Shown here in pieces: positions 37,801 through 42,780 of a stretch of 64,000 nucleotides of DNA. Positions within the stretch are counted from its first letter, which is position 1, and each line of letters starts with the position of its first letter. Where the stretch lies: assembly GCF_041146795.1 (NCBI RefSeq), contig NC_135175.1, positions 23,599,075 through 23,663,074 of the forward strand. Direction: 5' to 3'. Origin of the DNA: Maylandia zebra (lineage: Eukaryota > Chordata > Actinopteri > Cichliformes > Cichlidae). Position numbers and translations under genes: made by a program. The notes beneath the pieces are model-generated. The model saw only the letters and a list, made by a program, of their open reading frames with translations, did not search any database and was not told the origin of the DNA.

Positions 37801-40800
37801 TATGAGCCTATACTGGTGTTTTTAATAGTTATGTTTGACTTTAAGACTTTCTGTATCATTTCTGGGATGCTTAGGACTCAAAGTGCACTGCTGGAAATAG
37901 TTTATATTTTTTTTTTGCAAATTTGCATCATAATATTTATTTTCGTTTTTCCTGCAGTATATAAAAATTGGTGTATTTCAAAAACAAAACTATAAAGACA
38001 CTCAAAATAAATTTCCTGTGATGGAAAACTATTTTGTGCAACTTTTTTGTATTTGCAGTTTTGAGGGATAAACTTCTTAAATTTCTCTAACTAATCAGAA
38101 TCAGAATCAGAATCAGAATACTTTATTGATCCCTGGGGGAAATTATTTAACTAGAAATATATGTTAAAAAAAACAAAACGATTTTCAATTTTTTTGTAGT
38201 TTATTGCACTTTTTTGCAATTTATGTAATTACTATGCACTTAATGCATACATATTATTAAAATTTGGGCTATAATGGTTGTATTGATGTATAGCAACTTG
38301 AAATGCTCCCAAAAATGGCACTACAGCATGTAAAAATATAATATAAGCTCTGGCGGACTTGGTTCTATGGTAGGTCTTAAAGGGTTAAGGTCTCATATAA
38401 TGCAGACAATCTGAGCCCTCTGAACGACACCTCCACACACCTAAGGTCCATCTCAGTTTGTACAGCACATATTGCTCTTTCACTGCTGCTATGTAAGATC
38501 AGAGAAAACAAAATGTACAAATAAACTGTGACCACAGGGTTCAAGGAAAACACGACTATATCTACTGCAGCTGTAGTACAGTTCTGTGCCTGTAATATTC
38601 ACTGGCCAACTTCAACAATGCAATAAATATGTTTGCATTTTCTAATTTACAGCTTATATTCCCTTCATATAAACTGTACGGGTGATAACTTTTCTTTAAT
38701 AACTCCCTCATTTGTTGAAAACACACACTAATTATTTCAACTTAATATAGTTTAAATACGCTCTGCTACTAAACAACATCATGAAAAACACATGATATAC
38801 TGGAATTGTTATAAAAAACCCTCAATTTTAAAAGGATAATTTGATTTAAAAAGGCATAAGCAATGCATTCAAGGTCAGTGATGTAAACCGGTGGCAGTTC
38901 AGAGCTACGTTACTTTCTCTAACAAGCTAAAGTATTCTAAGCATGAAATAAATGCCACAGCGTGCTGCTTTTGTTGTTTTCCACTGCAAGAGAAACAAGG
39001 CAGGCGATAATAGTCTTCACGGTATTCCTGCTGACAAAAAGAGGTGCAGAACATGCTTGTGGAAATCAACAACTTTCAAAATCCCGAGATCTGTGTTCTT
39101 TGCACTCCTGATGCATTAAGTCCATTTAAAAGAACAAACCAAAGCACCGTGTCACCCATTTTCTCCCATAAGTAGCCTGATAGCAAGTCAAAATTGCTTT
39201 GAGAAATCCAGCTGGGCAGCAAGCCATCTTCTCCGACACTGAACCAAGGTGACTATCTGCCAGTTCAATCAGCTCAGCAGTGCACACGTGTTCAGTGTTT
39301 TCAAATTAAATCTGATTCCGTGGCTCAGACAGATAGAGACACATCGCATGTCAGCAGGTGCGCGCAAGCTAGGAATAATGGCCATTGTTTACAACAATGA
39401 GAATGAAACTACCTTGGAGAAAAAAGCAAGGACTATATAATGGCAGTTGATGCTAATCTCTATAAAGAAGTAGAAGAAGACAGGGCGATCTATTTGTTGA
39501 CCTCTAACAGCTGATGCTCTTGCTTTTTTATCTTCATCTTGATATAAAGTTTTGATTCATGTCTGGTATGTTTTCCTCATTATGCTCTATTACAAAATGA
39601 AATAGCTGAACAGATACATCAACGCAATGACATCACCACCCTGAATGGCGGTCTACGTGTGAAAAGATTTTTTCATTATTCCTAAAAACTAAGACAGAGC
39701 ATTCAATGTTGTTTATATCAGATATTAATGACTAATGCCAATAATAATGAGCTCTACATGAAGGCTAAAATATTCAGCTCCAGGTGCCATAACGGTCCAT
39801 CTTTTATGTACAGTCCTCGGGCCTCACCAAATATGAATGCATTTACCTTTCATTTTATAACCATTTTCTTCATCTAGCAAAATGCTTTTTAAACAAGAAG
39901 AGCCATTTTCACCTGAATGCTCAAGGTTTTTCATTCGAAGTCTGTGCCGCTCAGACTGTAAAATTTAGCCAAGAGCTATGTGCAAAACTGTTGTGACGCT
40001 TCCACCGACACTTTTAGTGTCAGTAGCTGCCACACCAGCTGACTACTGAGTCACTCTGGACAAATGCAGGTCAGGACATAAACTAAACTGGAGAAACTGG
40101 AACTGGCAGAAGTGCATTTTAGCATGGGGTGTGGACGCACAAAAAACCCAACAGTGTGAAAGAAATGTCATCTTTATATGTGTAGTGGGGAGAAATCTGC
40201 AGCAGCCAAGATTTAAGAGCTATAACTGGAAACAGTGAAATGTGCTCAGCTTGTCAGGCTGGAGGTTGTCAATCATTGTGAAGCCCCAGAAGATCCATGT
40301 TGATTTCCCATGAGGACACAATCCTGCTGCTGGTATGATCACAGTTTCATAAAGAACAGACTTAAAACAGGGGGGGTGCTGAAGCCAATTAATAATTTCT
40401 CTTTCCTTTAAGTGGGATGCTTTCCCTCGATCCCATCTAATTCCTCCGCCCCCCTTTAATGGCATCAATGCATCCTCAGCCGTGTGTCAGCAGAATAGGC
40501 TTTTAACTTTTAGCGAGGCTGTGCCGCAAACTTCCTCTGAGTCGGATACAGAAAGTCTCCGTTTTGAAGACCGACAAGTTATTCAGTCATTTCATTTAAA
40601 GTTTATTTGAGTTTCATTTTTTTGCTGAGAGAATACGGCTCAAATTCACTCAAAACTAATTACATGAATGGTCTGGACCACCCAGACTCTCTGGGGTCCT
40701 ATAGGAGGGTTCAGTAAAGCAAATTTCTCTTCCCCTTTTGAGTTTTATGGAAGATACAAAGTTTACTCACATATATGATCTTTTACAGTCACATTATTTC

Positions 40801-41843
40801 TCTCAAGTGACCCCAACCTTTAATGTTGAGACTTTCTAACCCTAAAAGCACTAGTTGTGAGAAAATCCATGTGTGAAAAAAATTAGCCCTCTTCCAAAGC
40901 CTGGAATTAACCTGTGAATTTTTTTTCTAAATATAAATTATAACTGTGGAATTATCCACTTTTCATTTGAATTTAGACTGATTAAGTGGGACCCAAAGTA
41001 TAGCTTCTTACTGGTTTATAAACTGGTTTGCCAAATTAAACCCTAAATTGTTAAACCCAAGGATGGACCTCTGCTCTGTCTTAACATTTTGCCAAGATAA
41101 CGTGCTGCAGAAATAGACTGACTTACTACAAGTGACATAGCCAGTCTGAATCCCAAAATAACAGAGACCCCGTGGGCATGTTTCCTTCCCAGCGTGGTGT
41201 CTCGTTTACCATTGTACCCTGCTGTATTTAGACTGGGGCTCTGGTCTAATGTCACTGCTGCGGAGACAGCTGCCCCATCACAGCTTTACAGCTCAACTCT
41301 GCTCTGCTGATCCTGTCAGCTGATTGTGTTTTCTTGGAAGCTCAAAAATATTGTTCACAACAATACTACACGCCCTATTCAGAGAAGTGGCTCAGTTGGG
41401 ATAAACAGCTCCGTCCTGCTCTGATTCAAATTGTGCCTTACCCATGGTGGTAAATCAGAGGTGGTGAGAGCACATTTGGCACTTTGCTCCTCTTGCTCAA
41501 AGAAAGCTATTGCTCGGCTCAGTCGGCTTTGCTTTCCTCCTGTGTTCCTCCTCCACCAGAAAAAGATCACAAGTCCAATAAGCAGCCAGCTGAAACTGAA
41601 CTCAAAATAACCAAGTGCGTAAATGGGGAAAATGAGCACAAATGTCTTAGCAAAGTGGACCCAGGTCTGGGTCAGCTCGCTGGTGGATGACGCTGGGGTA
41701 TCGTCGGGTATGGTCGTCTCTGAGGGATGGGGAAAGTTGGGTTGAGGTGGACTCGGCGCAGTGTGCCCGTTCTCTTTGGGTAGAGCTGGGCTAGCATTTT
41801 GTGAATGGCTTCCTCGTACATCTGTCATGCTGTCTCTTGACAT
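1729..41843 (-). CDS. esyt2: esyt2, extended synaptotagmin 2 (3' end outside window)
   Basis: ESYT2 is an ER-anchored protein that tethers ER to plasma membrane, moves lipids through its SMP domain and binds membrane through C2 domains (family knowledge). Nineteen coding exons are visible on the minus strand, in transcript order: 41442-41843, 33605-33646, 32958-33092, 32650-32726, 32189-32261, 29813-29902, 26239-26294, 21469-21589, 19963-20139, 19673-19755, 19258-19306, 18185-18274, 17991-18086, 6749-6823, 5401-5487, 5142-5291, 2427-2779, 2066-2164, 1729-1860. They give 2387 nt (795 codons plus 2 nt) with consistent phases and GT-AG borders. Layout: hydrophobic hairpin at residues 64-97, SMP about 140-330, C2A about 333-465, C2B about 480-601, linker, start of C2C from about 720. 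The ATG is preceded by an in-frame TGA seven codons upstream. The rest of C2C (about 60 residues by comparison with human) must lie left of base 1. The a or b teleost paralog cannot be told. Confidence 0.95.
2066..2164 (-). CDS. esyt2: esyt2 exon 18 (start of C2C)
   Basis: Completes an Asn codon and encodes [20 protein letters not shown] and on to LIVVVHACR, the first C2C strands. 99 nt. Confidence 0.95.
2427..2779 (-). CDS. esyt2: esyt2 exon 17 (C2B-C2C linker)
   Basis: Residues 602-718, beginning [15 protein letters not shown], a poorly conserved Ser/Pro-rich linker that ends in the conserved [20 protein letters not shown] helix before C2C. 353 nt, ending at phase 2 (AA|GTAAAT). Confidence 0.94.
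2780..5141. other. esyt2 intron 16
   Basis: About 2.4 kb of AT-rich intron between C2B and the linker exon. No gene or clear mobile element recognised. Confidence 0.6.
5142..5291 (-). CDS. esyt2: esyt2 exon 16 (end of C2B)
   Basis: Residues 552-601, from [20 protein letters not shown] to KMALR. The donor is AGG|GTAAAA, so reading beyond it into the intron is not coding. Confidence 0.94.
5401..5487 (-). CDS. esyt2: esyt2 exon 15 (C2B)
   Basis: Residues 523-551, [20 protein letters not shown] to ELEVE, matching the middle of human ESYT2 C2B. Acceptor ATAAAG, donor GTAACT. Confidence 0.94.
5488..6748. other. esyt2 intron 14
   Basis: 1.26 kb intron inside the C2B coding region. Nothing further recognised. 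Confidence 0.6.
6749..6823 (-). CDS. esyt2: esyt2 exon 14 (C2B)
   Basis: Residues 498-522, [20 protein letters not shown] to ESK. 75 nt, phase 0, acceptor ATTAG and donor GTGAGT. Confidence 0.93.
7392..7845 (+). mobile_element. Tc1/mariner-like remnant
   Basis: Begins TACATGTCCAAAAGAATTGG, the typical end of a common fish Tc1-like family. Degraded sequence corresponding to the N-terminal transposase region follows, including a segment like GGTGCTGTAACAACATGCCACC. Boundaries, especially the right one, are approximate and no open transposase remains. Family match is from memory. Confidence 0.6.
9605..9754 (+). repeat. DIRS left inverted terminal repeat
   Basis: 150 bp beginning GGTACAACACATAAGTATGG; reads as the exact reverse complement of 15035-15184. 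A weaker match continues a few tens of bases further in. Confidence 0.95.
9957..11510 (+). CDS. DIRS ORF1, gag-like protein
   Basis: A 517-residue frame starting at [10 protein letters not shown]; an upstream in-frame ATG at 9927 would add ten residues, but 9957 gives a more typical start. Residues about 15-45 hold a Cys/His-rich cluster (CPQGCGF...[12 protein letters not shown]) resembling a zinc-binding knuckle. The middle is acidic and the C-terminus is Pro/Arg-rich and basic, fitting a nucleic-acid-binding capsid-like protein. It ends at TAG, with the RT frame opening two bases later in another frame. The role is inferred from position in DIRS elements; the sequence has no catalytic motif. 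Confidence 0.85.
   Translation: MDSKPKRAKQKSSVRPCPQGCGFSLHDSDQHDACPVCLGIVHARRALTEPEACAFCRQLRRSTLERRVTFVERVLGRSAVARHDPLLSESGAPASSESEDENFQVDVPAISWADHMEYVDGLADDGPEPCRSADGLQPGLKPASAPQEDDDVLDIGLDIHGLSEDEQESSLSTQYAAAAAPVGHDDTSLFSLFRRAAEKLQVDWPSPPPARKPSRFAGFFLPPEPATAKNCLPMFPDFLCELTASWDKPLSTRVTVPGYGQYMELDGAEGAGLANPPPMEPSLAAYLAPSHNHGVGGPATLPSKHCRFSASQLEKIYRAQAGTARAMSSVTMLQTYQAMCLAELGSLVPEDSPLSPLLNEVRVTTDYILRASRCAALSLGRGMASTVVAQRHLWLTLSDVPDRDRAVYLDAPVSAAGLFGHSLEAIQARFDLRKKQTEALRDIIPRRQPQPKPAASSHRPAAPLTAGKRPAPTAGVGGPPARARTPARAPRQSAWGKGPPPGPRRDPTPRRKKPQPS
11513..13798 (+). CDS. DIRS ORF2, reverse transcriptase / RNase H
   Basis: An open frame of up to 761 codons; the first codon is GTG, so the true start is uncertain and may need reinitiation or frameshifting from ORF1. 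RT motifs in order: [15 protein letters not shown] (about residue 223), [25 protein letters not shown] and the catalytic YLDD (336-339). The RNase H region follows with [10 protein letters not shown] (about 500), [11 protein letters not shown] and [13 protein letters not shown]-terminal segment with [13 protein letters not shown] (about 700) corresponds in position to the methyltransferase-like domain seen in many DIRS elements; that last assignment is weaker. No stop or frameshift is present. Confidence 0.93.
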   Translation: MIASGEGIRQQGDAALTPLLPHKRCRLSSVQVVSPRRRCTSLSRSPKHITPAHGSDVLNVQATTSSVPAVFHCYAPEKVHPTKCINVHVPMLQSIKSVVYSQTISNAQPAGEMSQVRQGMQSPADTLGGDGAPPSVLQASRLAAHFPQWRACAPSPWVLQTVAMGYRLQFRVKPPRFQRVVDTIVNPEAALVLREEIQALLQKRAIRVVPASETDKGWYSRYFVIPKKGGGLRPILDLRVLNTYLRTYRFKMLTLRQLLSAVGPGDWFATIDLTDAYFHVAIHPKHRQFLRFAFEGVAYEYLVLPFGLSLAPRTFTKCAEAALAPLRKRGIRILAYLDDWALVACSREQAETQLSRVLSHIQTLGFSVNFQKSSLIPGQQIAFLGLEICSLSSRARLSEHRVAAFHRCLAQFQLGRRLRFQTILRLLGMMASMIAVVPLGLLKMRAFQRWTLSHRLCASRHLRRRLPVTASCMLALRPWREPGLLHQGSRIGRVLFRKVVSTDASLSGWGALCEGASVRGIWSAAQRQLHINHLELLAVFLALKRFRPVLQGQHVLVRTDNSTVVSYINRQGGTRSLPLLQLSRSLLLWCSVHFLTLRATHVPGHLNLGPDLLSRGGPLVREWRLHPSIVAQIWDLFGEAQIDLFASRVNAHCPLYFSIIDHDAPLGLDALAHQWPDVLLYAFPPVEMISPILERVRRHSLSLILVAPWWPAKSWYAEIISLLAASPWQLPLRRDLLSQAGGEVFHPRPDLWHLHAYLLRG
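13799..14835 (+). CDS. DIRS ORF3, tyrosine recombinase domain
   Basis: The recombinase lies in a different frame from RT. That frame is open from 11584 to 14835, but only the part after about 13800 looks like protein. It shows the phage-integrase fold order: an N-terminal SAM-like segment ([16 protein letters not shown]), then the catalytic Arg in [10 protein letters not shown] (CGA at 14263), HSTRG (His 14659, Arg 14668) and the nucleophile Tyr in VRFYRLDV (TAT at 14767). All key residues are present. The enzyme would join the circular DNA copy to the genome. How it is translated is unclear; overlap with or frameshift from the RT frame is typical of DIRS elements. Confidence 0.9.
14891..14991. 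repeat. DIRS internal complementary region
   Basis: The left half (14891-14935) is the reverse complement of the left end 9582-9626. The right half (14933-14991) is the reverse complement of the right end up to 15232. The halves share AAC, the complement of the GTT core. In DIRS1 this region is thought to template completion of the circular DNA intermediate. Confidence 0.92.
15035..15184 (-). repeat. DIRS right inverted terminal repeat
   Basis: Inverted partner of 9605-9754, identical over 150 bp by eye. The unique right tail continues to the GTT at 15230-15232. Confidence 0.95.
16672..16701. repeat. (CAAA)n microsatellite
   Basis: About seven tandem CAAA units in esyt2 intron 13. Confidence 0.9.
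16875..17760 (-). mobile_element. Tc1/mariner transposon remnant with TA flanks
   Basis: Imperfect inverted ends (CCGACACTTTATTAGGTATA at the left; complement CCAGACACTTTATTGGGTAC at the right) are flanked by TA on both sides. The minus strand retains transposase C-terminal text with [10 protein letters not shown] and [14 protein letters not shown], corresponding to the family's second catalytic Asp and final Glu regions. The left part and centre of the transposase are deleted or frameshifted, so it is inactive. Confidence 0.85.
16992..17303 (-). pseudogene. Tc1/mariner transposase fragment
   Basis: A 103-codon open piece of a DDE transposase. The [18 protein letters not shown] segment and the [14 protein letters not shown] block are recognisable; upstream catalytic sequence is missing, and after EQL the frame departs from the family. 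Confidence 0.8.
17991..18086 (-). CDS. esyt2: esyt2 exon 13 (start of C2B)
   Basis: Residues 466-497, [20 protein letters not shown] to LDSAKNLP, the first strand of C2B. Donor GTAAGA opens the 11.2 kb intron that holds the DIRS element. Confidence 0.95.
18185..18274 (-). CDS. esyt2: esyt2 exon 12 (end of C2A)
   Basis: Residues 436-465, [20 protein letters not shown] and on to KLDQ, closing C2A. 90 nt, phase 0, donor GTACTG. Confidence 0.95.
18275..19257. other. esyt2 intron 11
   Basis: About 1 kb of AT-rich intron; nothing recognised. Confidence 0.6.
19258..19306 (-). CDS. esyt2: esyt2 exon 11 (C2A domain)
   Basis: Short 49-nt exon encoding (S)[16 protein letters not shown] (residues 419-435); together with exon 10 it makes 132 nt and restores phase 0. 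Confidence 0.93.
19673..19755 (-). CDS. esyt2: esyt2 exon 10 (C2A domain)
   Basis: Encodes [20 protein letters not shown] followed by DQDDFLG. The acidic DEDPDQDD stretch is the second C2A calcium-binding loop, and its Asp residues are retained. Confidence 0.95.
19963..20139 (-). CDS. esyt2: esyt2 exon 9 (C2A domain)
   Basis: Residues 333-391, from [17 protein letters not shown] to KWNEVYE. It carries the first C2A calcium-loop acidic residues and the KGKSDPYG loop. Donor GTGAGA. Confidence 0.96.
20140..21468. other. esyt2 intron 8
   Basis: 1.3 kb AT-rich intron holding a TA microsatellite at about 20475-20498; otherwise nothing recognised. Confidence 0.6.
20468..20498. repeat. (TA)n microsatellite
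   Basis: ATGTGTA followed by about ten to twelve TA units. Confidence 0.9.
21469..21589 (-). CDS. esyt2: esyt2 exon 8 (end of SMP domain)
   Basis: Encodes [20 protein letters not shown] to LRFPMPK (residues 292-332), the last part of the SMP domain. 121 nt, restoring phase 0. Confidence 0.95.
21590..26238. other. esyt2 intron 7
   Basis: A 4.6 kb intron. A short GCTAAGG-type tandem repeat lies at about 22815-22862. No gene, RNA or clear transposon was recognised. Confidence 0.55.
26239..26294 (-). CDS. esyt2: esyt2 exon 7 (SMP domain)
   Basis: Encodes [18 protein letters not shown] (residues 274-291) and ends at phase 2. Donor GTAAGT, acceptor TTTCAG. Confidence 0.95.
27467..27897. mobile_element. 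Inverted-repeat element with internal palindromic minisatellite
   Basis: The ends form an inverted repeat: TATGGAAGAGGATTAGGGCC at 27467 and its complement ending at 27897, followed on each side by A/T runs and a GGGTACGTC or GGGCATGTC segment. Between them lie many copies of a unit like AAAAAAGTCAGAATTCTGAG whose core AGAATTCT is palindromic. No transposase and no clear target duplication. Probably a non-autonomous DNA transposon (MITE). Confidence 0.65.
27898..29812. other. Rest of esyt2 intron 6
   Basis: No exon or repeat recognised; a 118-codon open frame at 28211-28567 shows no family resemblance. Confidence 0.5.
29813..29902 (-). CDS. esyt2: esyt2 exon 6 (SMP domain)
   Basis: Residues 244-273, from [15 protein letters not shown] to LFFLKKP; 90 nt, phase 0 at both ends, donor GTAAGT. 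Confidence 0.95.
29903..32188. other. esyt2 intron 5
   Basis: 2.3 kb intron. A short TA run lies at 31597-31608. T-rich sequence around 31740-32150 looks like an old dispersed repeat, but I cannot name it. Confidence 0.5.
32189..32261 (-). CDS. esyt2: esyt2 exon 5 (SMP domain)
   Basis: Completes a Ser codon and encodes [19 protein letters not shown] to SIQ (to residue 243); 73 nt, restoring phase 0. Donor GTGAGG. Confidence 0.95.
32650..32726 (-). CDS. esyt2: esyt2 exon 4 (SMP domain)
   Basis: Starts [16 protein letters not shown] and continues to MDLQI; 77 nt, ending at phase 2 before donor GTGAGC. Confidence 0.95.
32958..33092 (-). CDS. esyt2: esyt2 exon 3 (SMP domain)
   Basis: Residues 149-193, beginning [17 protein letters not shown] and ending FTKFDMGDK, matching the start of the ESYT2 SMP lipid-transfer domain. 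Acceptor CTTAG, donor GTGAGC. Confidence 0.95.
33605..33646 (-). CDS. esyt2: esyt2 exon 2
   Basis: A 42-nt microexon encoding [14 protein letters not shown] (residues 135-148), the conserved segment that leads into the SMP domain. Acceptor is TGCAG and donor is GTAACG; both ends are phase 0. Confidence 0.95.
35413..36687 (+). mobile_element. Non-autonomous hAT-like element, copy 1
   Basis: Ends TAGGGCTGCCACGATTAGTC and its inverted partner ...TGTGGCAGCCCTA. Flanked by perfect 8-bp duplications CTTGGAAG (35405-35412 and 36688-36695), the hAT hallmark. No transposase. It carries a second element at 35929-36248. Its sequence is homologous to 48821-49696 read in reverse. Confidence 0.9.
35929..36248 (+). 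mobile_element. Second hAT-like element nested inside copy 1
   Basis: 320 bp starting CAGCAGTCCCCAACCCC and ending GGTTGGAGACCGCTG (imperfect inverted ends), rich in CCGGTACCGG. Flanks ACTTAGAT (35921-35928) and ACTTACAT (36249-36256) differ at one base. The homologous element at 48821-49696 lacks it, giving an empty site. Confidence 0.88.
37662..38384. mobile_element. piggyBac-like non-autonomous element
   Basis: Flanked by TTAA at 37658-37661 and 38385-38388. Ends CCCTTTAAAG... and ...CTTAAAGGG share the inverted CCCTTTAA, as in piggyBac elements. 723 bp without a transposase. It contains a (CAGAAT)n retrotransposon-type tail at 38093-38160. Confidence 0.7.
38093..38160 (+). repeat. (CAGAAT)n with retrotransposon-type tail
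   Basis: Four AATCAG/CAGAAT units followed by ACTTTATTGATCCCTGGGGG, a 3'-end sequence common to fish non-LTR retrotransposons and SINEs (from memory). Confidence 0.6.
41442..41843 (-). CDS. esyt2: esyt2 exon 1: start, N-terminal tail and membrane hairpin
   Basis: Encodes residues 1-134. A Ser/Pro-rich polar head is followed by a hydrophobic stretch at residues 64-97 containing [10 protein letters not shown] and [14 protein letters not shown], the ER hairpin typical of E-Syts. The exon ends at ...DLPPW with donor GTAAGG, in phase 0. Confidence 0.95.
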
Positions 41844-42765
41844 GTCTCTGTGGCCTCCTCAGGAGAGTGTCCTTAAAATCTGAAAATGCGGAGTGTCACA
41901 GCTCCCATGTGCCAGCGGACCAAAGCAGTCTTCATACGGGGATCCTGCTCTCACGTTGGTTCACCTGCACACCAGCCCATCGCCCCGGGAGGAACCGCTG
42001 TCGTTCACCGTCTTAGTTTCCACTCTGAAGAGCAGCTCGCGAAGACATTCCGCTGATTAAATCGGTCTGCTTGAGATAGTCCAGTCCACAGCTCTACTTA
42101 CTCTGCCCACACAGGGTGGGTATGACCATTTCCAAAAACGCACAGGCATCCAGTTGTGTGCGATCCCAGCGGCGTCTCTAGCGCTATGTATAAAGCTAAG
42201 ACATCGCCATCTGGTGTTTACTAGAGGCAACTACATTGTTATCACTTAGAAAGCGTCAAAGTCCAGTGAAACAGATATTCTTAAAAGTAAATGTTTAAAT
42301 AGCATCCTGCATTGGCTATATTTGAAAAAGAAATATTGCATTTAATAGTGCCTCGCTAGCTTGTTAGTACAGTATTACCCTTAAACCCGAAATGATGAGC
42401 ACTGATAAATCGCTACTCAGTCTTTATTGATAGAAATATGAACTCACATACAACTAGACATAACAGGGCGAAACAACTAACGGTTATAATCGTTTAAAGC
42501 CCAAAACTTAAGATATTTCGCTAAAACAAAAATGTATGGACAGTATCTTCAGCCGCTGCCATGGCAACTGGCTGTTGATTTCAGCGATTTCTCTGCTGCG
42601 GATTGATACGGCTGTTGTCAAGCCGAGGTGACGCGTTCTCCTTGGATTCGGCAAACTGCGCCTGCGCGCTGGGTCTTAACCATCATGGCGGTGTCTCTAC
42701 AAAAATAAGAGCTAATATTCGGTGATTGAAGACAACCAAGAAAAAAAACAAGCGCCGATGAGAAC
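41844..42765. promoter_or_regulatory. Putative bidirectional promoter, esyt2 / dync2i1
   Basis: 922 bp separate the divergent start codons of esyt2 and dync2i1. The dync2i1-proximal half is GC-rich with CpGs and contains an X-box-like site, an NRF1-like site (TGCGCCTGCGCG, 42657-42668) and a YY1-like core (ATCATGGCGG, 42682-42691). No TATA box is evident. Transcription starts are not known. Confidence 0.65.
42555..42568 (+). promoter_or_regulatory. RFX X-box-like site
   Basis: GCTGCCATGGCAAC differs at one base from the palindromic X-box form GTTGCCATGGCAAC bound by RFX factors, the usual drivers of ciliary genes. It lies about 200 bp upstream of the dync2i1 ATG. Confidence 0.65.
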
Positions 42766-42780
42766 ATGTACACAGATAAG
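42766..42780 (+). CDS. dync2i1: dync2i1 exon 1
   Basis: Encodes MYTDK before donor GTACGT. An out-of-frame ATG at 42758 opens a 9-codon frame overlapping this start and ending in exon 2. The 42766 ATG is chosen because it joins in frame to the conserved exon 2. Confidence 0.85.

Larger units (their letters stand above)
33647..41441. other. esyt2 intron 1
   Basis: 7.8 kb first intron holding the nested transposons at 35149-36740 and the piggyBac-like element at 37662-38384. The intervals 33647-35148 and 38389-41441 show nothing recognised. Confidence 0.7.

Noticed and set aside
37561..37995. Plus-strand open frame of 144 codons
   Set aside because: It crosses the left border of the piggyBac-like element and has no recognisable domain; the second half is hydrophobic AT-rich translation.
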